Source: Eutypella sp. D-1
Taxonomy: Eukaryota > Ascomycota > Sordariomycetes > Xylariales > Diatrypaceae
Assembly (NCBI GenBank): GCA_023313575.1
Contig: JAJTTP010000006.1
Location: forward strand, 2,604,001 to 2,668,000
DNA: 64,000 bases
Direction: 5' to 3'
Shown: positions 20,998 to 32,916 of the stretch, one piece after another
Layout: each line of letters opens with the position of its first letter
Position numbering within the stretch: position 1 is the stretch's first letter
The notes under the pieces: model-generated
What the model was told of the DNA's origin: nothing
What the model saw: only the letters and a program-made list of their open reading frames with translations
Database searches by the model: none
Made by a program: the position numbers and the translations under genes

Positions 20998-22300
20998 ATG
21001 GCTTCGACGTCCCCTCTCACTGAGCCGGCCGTCGCTACTGTAGACGAGCTGGCGAAGGAGACCTCCAACCTGACGGTACAGGATACCTCGCAGGCCGAGC
21101 TGCCTGCCCATCGCAGCCATGATCCCCAGTACAACATGAAGAGGAGCGATCCCTTCCAATTTGGGTCCCGCTACCTACAGGAAGACGACGATGTCTTCGA
21201 GTTCAATGCCTGGGATCACGTGGAGACTGACGACGTATACAAGGAGTATGCAGAGCAGCAGTTCGAAAAGCAGCGCCAGTCGCCAGTCTCCGACTTTGAT
21301 AAGCGTAAGTCCTCCTTGTTTACCCATTTATGCAGAATCTTTTACGTGTTGTGATGATACCCCAATATGCATAGTTCATCTGAGTACCTGATGATACATG
21401 CCATCAAATAGTCTTTCGCTCCCATCTGACTTCACATCCCAAGCACACAATATTATGAAAATACATGTATGTCCCGACTACGGTGTGCTGACATCCAGTT
21501 GTGCAGACAGGTTCAATTCGGACCCTGCAAAATGGTGGAACCTTTTCTACAAGAACAACACCGCCAATTTCTTCAAAAACCGCAAATGGCTACAGCAGGA
21601 GTTCCCCGTGCTGGGCAGGGTCACCCAGGAGGATGCTGGCCCGGTGACGCTCCTTGAAGTTGGCGCCGGCGCCGGCAATACCGCCTTTCCCATCCTGGCC
21701 CACAACAAGAACCCTAAGCTCAAGGTCCACGCCTGTGACTATTCCAAGGAGGCCGTGAAGGTGATGCGTAATCATGAAGCCTATGATACCAACTTCATGC
21801 AGGCAGACGTGTGGGATGCGGCCGGAGAGGACCTGCCCCCGGGCCTCGAGGAGGGCTCCGTAGATGTCGTCCTCATGGTCTTCATATTTTCCGCGCTGTC
21901 ACCCGCGCAGTGGGAGCGGGCCGTGAAGAACATACACCGGGTCCTCAAACCGGGCGGTGAGGTTTGTCTTCGTGATTATGGGCGGGGTGACCTGGCACAG
22001 GTCCGTTTCAAGAAGGGCCGATATCTAGAAGAGAACTTCTACATCAGGGGTGACGGCACGCGCGTCTACTTCTTCGAAAAGGATGAGCTCGCCCGGATAT
22101 GGACGGGCGCAGCGTTCGCGGAGAAAGATGGCGCGGAGAAGGACGGCGACGATGATGTTGAAGATGCGGCGAAGCATGAAGTGAGCTCTCCGTATTTCGA
22201 CATCGAGGAGCTCGGCGTCGACAGGAGACTGCTCGTCAACAGAGCCAGAAAGCTGAAAATGTACCGCTGTTGGATACAGGGTCGCTTTAGAAAGAAATAG
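20998..22300 (+). CDS. TRM140: tRNA N3-methylcytidine methyltransferase (TRM140/METTL2 family)
   Basis: Exons 20998-21304 and 21507-22300 give 366 residues. The enzyme transfers a methyl group from S-adenosylmethionine to N3 of cytidine 32 in the anticodon loop of tRNA-Thr/Ser (family knowledge). The splice restores DKHRFNSDPAKWWNLFYKNN, a strongly conserved family block, about residues 101-120. Next come FFKNRKWL and the SAM-binding motif I LLEVGAGAGNT (151-161), ACDYSKEAV, VDVVLMVFIFSALSP and GGEVCLRDYGRGDLAQVRFKK. The C-terminus RKLKMYRCWIQGRFRK is also typical. Unlike yeast Abp140, there is no long actin-binding N-terminal part, so it resembles the stand-alone METTL2 form. An in-frame ATG at 20950 would add 16 hydrophobic residues; ATG 20998 gives the usual polar start. 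It ends 175 bases from a convergent phosphatase gene. Confidence 0.93.
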
Positions 22301-22475
22301 ACTCCTTTTTTCAAAGATAAAACCAAACCCCTTGTCCATGAAGTGAATCCGCGTGCTGCCCTAATATAATTTGATGAGCTCGTCCTGGCAGCATTGCATG
22401 TAGTAGTTACTACGGAGACCAAACATCTCCCCCCCCCCCCTCCTGATACCCCAGCACGCCCGCGTCCCATAGCGC

Positions 22476-24019
22476 TCATGCACCCAACACCTCGACAAGC
22501 CTAGCCCTCTCCGCAGAACCCAGGCCGATAGCCTCGAGGTAGGCGGCGACGCCGCCGTAGCGGTCGTCGAGGTGGCGTGCCAAGCCGTCCACGTAACCCG
22601 GGTCGCAGCTTCCCCACTCGGGCGCGAGCCCGATCTCCCGGATCTCCGCCATGCGGGCGGCGCGCTCGGCGGTCGTCTCCGCGCCCGACAGCCCCGCGTC
22701 CGTCGCCATGTAGTCGTGCGCTGCGCCCGCGGCCGGCGCCCCCGCCGCTAGCAGCGCCAGCGCGATCACTAGGCCTGTTCGGTCTTTGCCTTGTGTGCAG
22801 TGCACTGTTGTTGTTTTTTTTTTGATTAGGCATGGTTGTTAGCGGTTTGGTTTGGGGTTCTTGTTTCAGCGGGGAGAACTGGGGATATTGAGGGGAAGGA
22901 GGAAGGGAGGGACGTATTACATACCTAGGATGGGGAGTGAGCCCGGCTCAATGAATGCCCTCAGTGCCTGCGATGTAAACAACGTAGATGAACGTAAGCA
23001 TGAGCAAGTACAACTACTACCAGCGGGGAGAGAGACATCTTTTTTGGCCTTCTTTCTTCTCGAACGAGAAGGAGGAATGGCAAGACCAAGAACGTACCCG
23101 CGCGATCTCCTCCCCGGAGTGGTCCACCGTCTCCCGCGCCATGCCCACCAGCCCCCGCGGCACCATCACCTCCCTGCTGACCACGCTCACGGCCTGCATG
23201 CGGTAGCCCAGGACGTAGAGGATGATGACCTGGCTGCACATGCGTTAGACCATGTCCGTCGGTCAGCGGAAATTCTGCTCCTCGTTCCCTCGCATGGAAT
23301 ACAACGGCAGCCCGCCTTTCACGGGGAGTAGAAGGAGCCGCGGCCCCTTTGCGTAGGTTGGAATAGCCTTTTCCTAGCCTGAACTGCTGGATTGGGAACT
23401 TACAAGTAGCTGAGCCACGACAACTGCGAGAGGACGAACTTCTCGAACGCCCCGCCCGTGATCTGGATCCCGAGGTACCTGAGGCCCGGGATCTGGACGG
23501 GCTCGGCCAGCGCCGCATTCGACTGCAGCGCTGCGGGCGTAGAAAGCTCCGCCCGCCGCTTCTCGGACTGTCTGAGGAGCTCCGTCCTGTGCGCGGCCGG
23601 GCGTTGTCAGTGCATACATTCTTATTGGCAGCACAACTCTTTTCCCTCGGAGGGGAATGGGTGGCTTTACTTAGTCCTCAGGTCCATAACCGTCTTGATG
23701 CCGAGTTCATCCTGGAGCTTTTCGCGATCCCGCGGCGTCGCGTCGTCTAGATCGTTGTGTGTCTATATTCAGCAACGGTCTTCTTCTCTATCTTGGTTCC
23801 GCTCTTCGCCGTTTCGGGGCGGGATACGTACCCGGCCGCGCAGAACGGTAAAGCACGCCTTCCTTAATTACCCTTGGACCACAAACCCCCTTAGTCACAT
23901 TGAGGTTTTTTTCGGGTTGGGGGGAAAATGCGTGCGCCGACTCACCTCCGGCCGAGAAACTCGTTGACGGTCTTCCCGACGTCGCGGAAATTGATGATAT
24001 TGTCGAACTCGTGGGGCAT
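22476..24019 (-). CDS. Tyrosine/serine protein phosphatase (Y_phosphatase3 type)
   Basis: Seven exons on the minus strand: 24019-23946, 23872-23832, 23746-23671, 23586-23404, 23233-23098, 22967-22925 and 22804-22476. They join in frame to 293 residues. The N-terminus MPHEFDNIINFRDVGKTVN and then VLYRSARPDDATPRD are the usual opening of this bacterial-like phosphatase family. IKTVMDLRTKTE carries the conserved D-L-R-(T/S). The active-site P-loop VHCTQGKDRTG at about 185-195 has nucleophile Cys187 and Arg193. The C-terminus YVDGLARHLDDRYGGVAAYLEAIG is also typical. Substrate is unknown; family members act on phosphotyrosine or phosphoserine, some possibly on phosphoinositides. Introns are 72-163 nt with GT-AG borders. 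Exons as short as 41 and 43 nt make this gene easy to mis-annotate. It converges on TRM140. Confidence 0.9.
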
Positions 24020-25884
24020 CTTGACCAATCCCAGTCTATCTGCCCTAGGACTCTCCTCTATATGTATAGTTATAGCTAGCTAACTAGTAAAAGTATCACG
24101 ATCCAAAGATGTTATTAATGCGTCCAGCTGTCAGAATGCATGCCCAATATCTCCTTTTTTTTGTTCCCGGTATTTTTGTTAAGCTTTAGCATATGAATAT
24201 CTATCTATATCTTATCTTACCCCGTACCCACCTACCGGCTCTACCTTGAAAGAGAACTCCGTACAGGCGGTCAATGCCAGGGGTGTGAGTGGGGAAATGC
24301 ACATGTATAGAAGTTAGACCCTCAAAACGGTCCCTCCGTTATTAGGCTGCAGGCAGAGACCGCCTATAGATTTAATCGAAGCTCACTAGAGTAAGTACCT
24401 AGATATGTAGTGACGATGCCCTCGCCTGCATACTCGTAGAAATTGTGTGTACATGGGGCCGAACGGTCTCAAGACGGTCCGAGCGCCCGGAGCGGAGGAC
24501 AGGGCGATCCCGAATCGCCGCGAGATTTTGTTCACCGGCTTTCCAGGAGTTAAAATGGCCAATGCCGAACCCTTCAAAATAGCATGGCGGGCTTATGCGA
24601 GGCTGTGTACCAGCTTTGCTGTTATCGTCATGTCCTTGCATGCCACTTCTGCATTATACATTCACCACTCTATGGACTATACCACGTATGGACGTGGCTC
24701 ATAGGCTCACAGCCCTGCGATAGAGACTTGGCAATTATATAACTATCTAGTAGGTCACCAGGGCAGGACAACCACCAAATTCTTTATATCCAGGCTATCC
24801 GGGAGTTGCCGAGCCATCATCGCTAGAATGAACCGGATGCGCTCACGAGACCGAAAAGTCATTTTCTCGTACTCGGCCGACGCGTATGCAACACGAATAT
24901 CGCCTTCGATGAGTAACCACCTACAAATAAAGGCCGCGACATCTCGTCAGCAAAAAGTGGCCGGCTTCCGTACAAGAAAGAAAGCTGGGCTATGACTCTG
25001 TGAGCATGTGCAATGCCAAGGCATGCCCAGGTGGTAGATTGTAGAATGGCACAATGACTGAATGGGGTGGCTGTCTGGATGGTGCCGATCAGTATATATG
25101 TACTTTGTAGGTAACTGGAAATGAGCTAAACATCTAAGTATCTGACCTACTATAGATAGGCTATACTTAGTACTTAGTCAGCCAATCAGCCAGCTGCTCC
25201 GCGTATTCGGCAGCGACGGTATCATGGCCTATCACGGGACGACCGCATTAGGTAGGACATGACGTCAGTCATATTTACCTGGCCACAAAATCTTGTACCT
25301 GATCTCATTCAGAAAGCCCATGTCAGGTAATTTGGGTGAAAAAGGGCAGTAATAAGTAGAAGGGGCCCAGGTAACCTTAAGTAATCTGGTAATTTGGTAA
25401 TGTCCATAGCTGCCCATAGATGAACATTCCATGCAGATCATTTTCCAGGGTAGAGCTCCAGGTTTAGAAGTCTTAACATCAACAACAATCTTTATACACT
25501 ATTATTACATCCACCCTAGAGCACGAAACAAAGAACAGTTGAAACCTGGTAAACTCCATCTTCTACATCATTATTCGCTTTTCACTGGCTGATCCAATTA
25601 TTCAATTGGTTCCTGTCGGTCACATTTCCTATCAACTCAGCAACTGTCTTATGAATCTTGGCATGAATTGTTATACCTACCTACCTACCTAGGCAACTGA
25701 AATAAGTCCAAACTCGTTTTGTTTCCCGTTACCCACCGGATCCTACGCATTCCTTTCTACCAAGTCTCTCATTCGTCTTAACAGGCAAGGGATCTCTCTG
25801 GTTCTGGCCAACAACGAACTCTCCAGAGAAGTGACCTGGAGTCGCAACGACTCTTCTTGCGACTTGAGAGAGGAACGGGGAAGA
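24020..25884. other. Intergenic region upstream of EIS1
   Basis: Divergent interval between the phosphatase (-) and EIS1 (+). No credible gene. It contains a run of ACCT units at about 25676-25691 and several A/T-rich stretches. An open frame continues upstream of the chosen EIS1 start to at least 25831 without another ATG, so an additional upstream exon of EIS1 cannot be excluded. Confidence 0.5.
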
Positions 25885-28832
25885 ATGGTGGAAGGAATGC
25901 AGGACAGCCAGTTGCTTGTTCAACCTGGTGGCGGCAGTGGTGATAACAACAGCTACAACAACAGCAACAACAGCGGTGGTGCTGCTGCTGCTGCTGCTGC
26001 TGCCGGTAGTGGTGCTAGTCAGCGTGGTCAGCGAAAAGATCGACCCATATTTCCCGGGCAACATGAAGAGGCTCGAGCCAATGACGACACTCAACGCCGC
26101 GGCGGCGAGCTAGTAGGAGGTATGTGTAAGACTGATGACATCTTGGAGCCAGCAATTGCATTTTCTATCCATTTTCAAGATTCCCGGTCTACCTAATTCA
26201 ATTTATAAATTGAATATTCAAATACCTAACCTTCCCGCCCATTCATGCCCAATTCTCAAGTACCCCCCCGGGCCCCCCCTACCCACCTTTAAACCTTAAG
26301 GTTGATTCCCCATCTACTACCTTCTTATATCCAATGTGCATATGCAGATACGCACCTGCAGCCCCATACCTAAGCAAGACTTACTAGTAATTGCTAGGTA
26401 CACTATATTGACATGTGCCTGATCAACCGCAATACGATCTCCATATCTTGTCTTGTCCTTCCATGGGTCCATGTTCTAGCCCTCTAGGATTCAAGTGATC
26501 AACATAGCACTACTTTCTCCATATACTTATTAACGACTGTGCAATTGCCACGTCCATTTTGAACCTCAAACCATTCGTGCATACACGAATATACCCTAAA
26601 CCACACATACAGAGGAAAGAAGTCTATATACTTACTATACTATTAATAGTTGTCGGCGCAAATGAATCCGCTGCTGCAGCTGCCGCATCTTTAGGTTGGA
26701 CAACTAACAGACCTCCTGAGCCTTGGAGGCCACGCCAGTCTGCCTCGTCCTCTACCGCTGCCTTCTTAGCTAAAGATTACAAGATGGCCTCCACATGGGA
26801 ACCCGTCTCCAGCAGTGATGGCGCAAAGGCCGCCCTACTTGCAGCTCAAAACACTAAGAACACAGACCCCTGGAGACCATCTGTTACGAGCTATGGCCAC
26901 TCTGCTGCCAACTTAGCTTTTAAGTCCGATCGAAGCACATCCCAGAGCCCCCAGTTGGGTTCCCTCGAACGGCAAGGGTCCCTACGTGCTGCCAGAGGTG
27001 CCATGGTTGGTCGGAAACGAGCCATATCAACGCCAGTAATGCAGGAATCGTACCCAGACGAAGTGAACGCGGCATCCAACGCCTTAGCTGCCGCTGCCCG
27101 GGCTCACAGCCAGACACAGTCGCCGAACCCGAGTGAAGACGCTGGCGCCATTCCGTATACCATGATGAACAGACTGATGTTCACGTCCCGCCCTCCAGTC
27201 ACACCCGAGGTTGAAGAGCAGAAGAAGGCCGATGTGCTCCACGCCTCGGCCGTTGCCATGGCCAAAAAAATGTACAACCAGCAGCAGAAGATGATCGACG
27301 CCAAGAAGCAGAGTATCGAGGCTGTATCAGCCCAGGGCTCGCCCAGCAGTCTTGACAATATGAGCGACGATGCGCAGCCGATGCCTTTCATGTCACTACA
27401 GGATGCGGCTTACAAACAAGCCCAAGAGCGTCTCGCGAAGCTGCACGTAGACAACTTGAAGAACCGGGAGTTTCAGGACTACTACGGAGCGGGGCATGTG
27501 CAGCGTCGTTTTACGATTCGAAACAAACTTAGGAAGAGGGCATCAAGTGATAGCGACATGGTTGATGATCGAGCAAGGTCGCAACAAATAAGACAGCAGA
27601 TGTCTATTTTCACCAACAAACTCTCCGAAGTTGATGACAAGAAACGTCAGCAAGACAGAGATGCACTACTGATCCTAGCACATCGAAATGTCCAGGCACG
27701 GCTTAAAAGCATGGATGAGAAGATTACGGCCGAAACTGGCATGGTCCCTCCCTCAACTTTAACCCAATGGGAGTTGAAAGCGCATGCCGCGGCTCAGACC
27801 CGAAGCGAAGCACGAACGGACAAAAGTGACGGCAAGATCGACGTCGGCGCAGGGCTGCGCATCGACAGGGAAACCGTTGATGCGATTGCAGCCCGTCGTG
27901 TGCAGCCGGTCTTGGACGAGATTAACGAAAAGGCCGAGGATGAGCATGCTAGACGAACGCAACTCAAATTAGAAATGGAAAGGAAAAAAGAAGAGGAAGA
28001 ACGCGACAAGGTCCGGCAAAAGGAAGTACACGGGATCAGCAAAAAGCTCAAGGGTGGGTCGCTCGGTTTGCATATGCCCAGGACAAGAGCGCTAATTATT
28101 CAAACAGATCAAGACAAACAGGCACAAAAAGAGCGTAAGGAGCAAGAGAAATTGGAGGCCAAGGCGAAGCACGAACAACAAAAGGCTGAAAAGGCGGAGC
28201 TTAAGCGGTTATCCAAAGCCGAGAAGCACAGGGACCTATCGGACCATACTCGCGACGGCCACGAGGAGTCGACAGCGAGCCGCGAAATTGTAGTCTTGAA
28301 CTCCAACAACCAACCCGTGAGCATACGACGGCCGGTGACACCAACAGCGCCTGAAGTTCCGGTCGACGCCCAAGAAGAGGGCGCGGACGAGACGTCGAAG
28401 TCACCGAGGGGCCGAAAGGTGAAGACATGGCTCAGGTCGCACTTCTCGAGAACGTCCAGGTCCGAGGAGGAGAGACCAGACAAAAGGAGCTTCGTCGGCG
28501 GCGCCACCCTCGCAGGTCGTGAAAGCTCCACGAGCCTCAGCGACCGCAGTGCGAGCATGCGCGACGTGGCTATGGCGGGAAGGGATCGCGGCGACAGGGA
28601 CTCGCGTAGTGTGCCGGGGCTGAGGCATAGCCCGCTTGGCGCCGGCAGGCCCGAGCACGAGGTCTCGCCGATGAGCAGCAGCTCTAGTGAAGAAGACTTC
28701 TTTGGCGGGGCGCGCGACCACCGCTCTTCCTCTGCCATGACGGGTCTCTCACCCCCGAGCAGGATCCGCGATCCCTCGATCAGGAAGAGCCAGAGCCCTG
28801 CTAGGGACTCTAGGTTCCGCGAGATGATGTAA
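25885..28832 (+). CDS. EIS1: Eisosome protein 1-like (EIS1)
   Basis: Two exons, 25885-26119 and 26650-28832, predict 805 residues. The splice (phase 1, GT-AG, 530-nt intron) joins RRGGELVG to VVGANESAAAAAASLGWTTN. The second exon has the conserved EIS1 start: AAAAASLGW, EPWRP, STAAFLAKDYKMASTWEP, GAKAALLAAQ and HSAANLAFK. Later blocks include NAASNALAAAARAH, IPYTMMNRLMFTSRPPV and EVEEQKKADVLHASAVAMAKKMYNQQQK. A charged coiled-coil-like region (about residues 440-600) and a long disordered Ser/Arg/Asp-rich tail with SSSSEEDFFGG follow. In yeast, Eis1 is a peripheral component of eisosomes, the furrow-forming plasma-membrane domains, and is phosphorylated. Exon 1 is Gly/Asn/Ala low-complexity and poorly constrained; its ATG (25885) is the weakest point. 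The gene converges on the SFK1-like gene. Confidence 0.82.
25981..26002 (+). repeat. GCT trinucleotide repeat (poly-alanine) in EIS1 exon 1
   Basis: Seven GCT codons at 25981-26002 encode a poly-Ala run directly after an Asn/Ser/Gly-rich stretch made of AAC/AGC-type codons. The tract is a likely length polymorphism in the predicted N-terminus. Confidence 0.8.
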
Positions 28833-29865
28833 TCATCACGGGCTCTTGGCCGCGGGGGGTAGCGCATTGGGTGAGGGGGTGGGGGAAGCCACATATTTAA
28901 TGCGCCACGCTACTTCACCTTCCAAAATGTGGTCTGGCGTCCTGGTGCATAGTGGGCCCCCTTTTCATAAGCTTCTAACGTTTTTCTTTCCTCCTTTTTA
29001 TTTCTTTTGTATACTTATTGTTTTGTTCAGGGGCGGGAGCTAAAGGACGAAATTGGGCTAAGGAAGGGACAGCATGGGATTAAACTTGGAGAGCCAGAGC
29101 AGCACGAATTGAACACAGTGCTGACACTGATAGGCTGGGCTAATAGTGGGCGTCGGTTCGGTTCGGTGTTTGGTTCATTCGGCGTCGTGTAAGTATGTAA
29201 GTTAGGAAAGGAACTTATTTCGGTCCCGGGTCGAGTTATTAGATAGCAGCTCCGCCGCCTTGGCTTCTCAGGGGCTACGAAAAGTCGAATTTCATTGGAG
29301 GAGTGGAGAGTGTCACTCACTGCAATATGTATTATCTCAGTGCACTAAGCATGGTACTCACCCATTTTTCGCTCTTAAAAAAGGCCCTAGAAAGTCTACA
29401 GCTTGTTCTGTGTATGTTTATCGTTGTTGGAAGCCGGAACTGTTGTAATTGTATGTATTTCATGTTAAGTATGTGGTATATTGTTTGGATGCAAAATATT
29501 CTATAGTCCGCCGCCTCCCCCGTCTGTAAACACTCGTCTATGCACGCTTCTTCCAGGTGGCTCTGTAAACCATGCCACCAGATGCAGATGCATACTTCCC
29601 GAGAAGTAGTGACTCCTTCCTCGCTAGCCCTTTCCCAATAAAACAAGAGATGCCCGATAAAAGAATTCGGGAATCGATGCAAAAGCCTCCATGGAGTAAG
29701 CGTCGTATCGGATCGTGTGTCAATAACAGGGTTAAACAAAACTGGCGTGAATCATAATCAGGGTATATATATGTGTGTATGTGTATGTATATGTAGATGT
29801 ATGCATATGTACGGTATCATGTCGTCTCGTCTCATCTCATGCAATTCAGTCGTGCGGATCATCGA
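28833..29865. other. Intergenic region between convergent EIS1 and SFK1-like genes
   Basis: 3' flanks of both genes. It contains T runs near 28980 and a TATG/TGTA-rich run near 29762-29820. Frames on either strand (29027-29320, 29332-29739 minus) show no motif or family resemblance and are not accepted. Confidence 0.55.
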
Positions 29866-30968
29866 CTAGAAGTCCCTCGCATCCGTGCTCGGGTTCGGCG
29901 CCGGCTGGGGAGGGCGGCCATTACTGGCATTGAGTGCGCGCTGGCTGTCCTGGGTATAGCGGTCGGAGGCGCGATGGGGATCGTCGCTCTCCTCCTCCTC
30001 GACGGCGGGGCGGTGTCCGACGTAGCGCTCCTCTTCGGCTCTGTCGCGGCGGGCCTCGCGGGCCTCGAGGGTGTTCATGGGCCGCAGGGAGTACGGGGGT
30101 TTCCGCTGGCTCATCTCGGCGGCGTACTTGCCCGTGCGCAGCGCCGGTAGTAGGTCCACGACGAAGGAGAAGACGTACAGCGAGAAGATGAAGGAGATGG
30201 TCCACTCCAGCACCGCCGCCGCGTCCCAGTTGTCCTGCACCGTCATCGCTCCGAACGCTATTAGAAGCGCCACCTCCACTAGTATGAAGGCCAGCTTCAC
30301 CCAGAACGAAATCGTCAAGCTGCGGTGCTGACGGTATTCTATTCAAAGTTTTGGTAGTTAGCATACGAACATTTTCTTCTCTTGGGGATAGTGAGTATGC
30401 GGGGGGGGGGGGGGGGGCGGGGAGGTAAGTAAGTACGTACTCTTTCCCAGGCGCTGGAACTCGGCGCAAAGGAAGACGGCGGAGAAGAGGTAGCCGCCAA
30501 TGAAGAGGCAGAGGAAGACGTTGTGAAGGTGTGGGTAACGGGCGGTGTCGAAGCCGGCAAGACAGACGAGGCCGACGGTGCCGACGGCGGCGAAGACGAT
30601 GCTGAGGCCGAAGAGGATCTTCTCGGAGCGGGAGACATTGGGCGCGAGGCGTCCCCGGTGCCGTAGCCAGCGGTCGGCGGCGAACGCGAGGTCCAGGAAC
30701 ACCGTCGTCAGCACGCAGCCCACCACGAACAGCGGCTTTAGCTTCGACGCCCCCACGTCCGAGATGTACGCGATCGTCTGCCCGTCCTGCATCGACCCGT
30801 AGATTTCCCGGTCCGCTACCAGGATCCAGTAGAGCAGCAGCCCCAGTAGCGTCCCCAGCCACGCGACGCCCGAGGCCACGGGCAGCATCTGCGAAGGTGA
30901 GAGTTAGTGTATAAGGACCTAGACGGTGGTAGAGGATTCGAACTTACCCAGTATGATAAATACTTCAT
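29866..30968 (-). CDS. SFK1: FRAG1/DRAM/SFK1-family membrane protein
   Basis: Minus-strand exons 30968-30948, 30888-30441 and 30338-29866 give 313 residues. The first exon encodes only MKYLSYW, and the splice (phase 0) gives SYWMLPVASGVAWLGTLLGLLLYWIL, the standard opening of this family. Five to six membrane segments follow: KPLFVVGCVLTTVFLDLAFA, KILFGLSIVFAAVGTVGLVCLAGFD, VFLCLFIGGYLFSAVFLCAE, SFWVKLAFILVEVALLIAFG and AVLEWTISFIFSLYVFSFVVDL. An RLGKKYRQHRSL loop lies between spans at the exon 2-3 junction. The tail of ~75 residues is charged and disordered. Yeast Sfk1 is a plasma-membrane protein linked to the PI4-kinase Stt4 and phospholipid asymmetry; DRAM relatives act in autophagy. The orthology to Sfk1 itself is inferred. 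Intron 2 contains a 17-base G run (C on the coding strand). Confidence 0.87.
30401..30417. repeat. Poly-G tract (17) in intron 2 of the SFK1-like gene
   Basis: Seventeen consecutive G on the + strand (C in the transcript) at 30401-30417, close to the donor side of the intron. Such runs are prone to length errors in sequencing and to polymorphism. Confidence 0.9.
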
Positions 30969-32916
30969 CACAATATTGTGTGAACAGAAGAAGAAGAAGA
31001 AGAAAGATGAAAAAGAAGACTTAACTTCAGAAGCCTCTCTGTCTATCCGGACCGGGCTACTCGGGATCTGGCTGGGTTCTACGAGATTAATATTAAATAT
31101 TAATTCTACACGATGCTAAAGAAGCGAAGCAAGCAAACGAGCATAGGTTTACTACGTTAGGAAAAAAAATAGGAGACTCCAAGATATATATACACATCTC
31201 GCTTTTGTAAAGGGGGGAATGAAACATAAATATGAGATGGAAAAGATGGAATACCGCGTGGACCTTTAGAGGCGTAGGTACCTACGTAGTTGCTGTGATG
31301 GTACGCGTATTGCCCAATCGCATGTCATTCGCACTTCGGATTCTTGGTAATTAGTGTACCTAGCAGCCTAACCTCCGGCGATAGTTGTTAACTAAGCTAA
31401 GTTGGCTAGTTGGCTGATAGCGGGACTTATGTACTATTATATCTACATGTATGACTTCACAGACCAGGGTCTTCTCGGCTTTTCTCTACATAGTAAGATC
31501 CACTTCACCTAACCCAGCCCTTTGGGTTCTTAAAGTATGTGTGTGAGAGAGAGAGAGAGACAGAGAGAGATTTTCGGACGGCGGGTACCTGATATCATGC
31601 CCTACAGCGACTAATTGTGTGCATCAGCCGACCCATTAGTCAAGACCGGCCCGGCCGCCTTTCATCGTCGCGATGGTCGTCGTGGCCGGTGTGGCTGCTG
31701 TCGTCGTAATACTTTTTTCTGCACAGCCCTCTTTGCTGCCTACCTAGGTACCTCTGCCTGGGTTAGGTAGGTAGATTGGTAGAGTACCCAAGTCATGTAC
31801 ACATTCGCGGATGACTAGGGGATTTTCGGGTTTAAGACAATCGTCTCCGCCCGGAATGCCGGGCGGGTTGCGCTGTAAGCTCCGGGGAGCACGGGCAAAC
31901 GGGCACGCGGTGTTTTTAATCTGCGAACCTGCGAACCTCACACAAAACAAGGCCAAGGCTCATGGTGTGTCAGGATAAGCAACGTGCATATGAAGTCAGA
32001 AATTGTCGGATATTGCTGATCATGGCTGGCATGGGGACCTGCCCCTCCTTTTTGTCTAGATTACCCAGGAACAGTGAAATAGATAATTTAGATATGTAAG
32101 TGATTGCGCCTCCCGCATCGATCACCTATTCACAAGCGTGCACACATACGTAAAAGTACGTATGCTTCTCAGCCCAAAGGCCGTTAGGATACTTGACGTC
32201 ATTAGACTGGAAGTATAAGGTCTGACTCTGGTAAATCCCCGAAGGCACAGAGACACTGAAGTCGCAATGATTGATCTGTTATGCCAGGTGTAAATGAGCG
32301 CAGACTAAGTTTACGAATTCCACGAGAGGTACGTAGTCTATATATATGTTTCTCAGTATACACATATACAAGTCGCATGAAATCTACGAATACTTTAAAA
32401 TTGGTCAGGAATTGAGGATCATGATTGTTTTGATCCAGGGTCTACAAATGTGTTTAGGTAGTATTAAGTAAACGTACGAAACGGGATGGAAGAAAGCCCG
32501 GTATTGATGTCCGGGCTTATTGATGTCCCACCATACTCCGTACCAACAGACCAAATAACGCCTCAGCGCCTTAACAGTCCATGAGTAAGTACCTAGGTAT
32601 TTAACGTACTTACTGATTTAGGCAGTACTTGTATGTAGCTGGACATGATAGAACTACAGGGGTTCAACGATGCAATTGCACCACTATCTGGCACTATCTG
32701 TAGCCTTGCCTCCTGCCTAAATATAGAGCTAAATGTACCTCGGTGATTGGTTAGAGAGCACTGGCAAGCTGTATTCTTCAACACCTTCATCATTTCCACC
32801 ATCACTCTTTCGCATACTCTCCCGCAATCAACCACCCGCGCCACCTTCGAAGCTTCTCGTCCAACATGTGTGATTCACGATCTTCATAACCAACGAGCGA
32901 TGTAGTTGGCTGAACA
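30969..32916. other. Divergent promoter region between SFK1-like and VPS3 genes
   Basis: Nearly 2 kb without a credible gene. Contents: a GAA run near 30989-31005, a GA repeat at 31545-31570, and clear TAGGTA/ACCTAGG motifs near 31275-31290, 31740-31775 and 32586-32600. Open frames (31744-31956 and 32593-32844, minus) lack support. Confidence 0.6.
31545..31570. repeat. GA dinucleotide repeat
   Basis: An almost pure GA run broken by one C at 31561, lying in non-coding DNA between the SFK1-like and VPS3 genes. Confidence 0.85.

Noticed and set aside
28109..28894. Open frame of 261 codons on the minus strand
   Set aside because: Antisense to the disordered tail of EIS1; no recognisable features.
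30401..30417. G-quadruplex or regulatory role for the poly-G run
   Set aside because: A single homopolymer in an intron; no evidence beyond composition.
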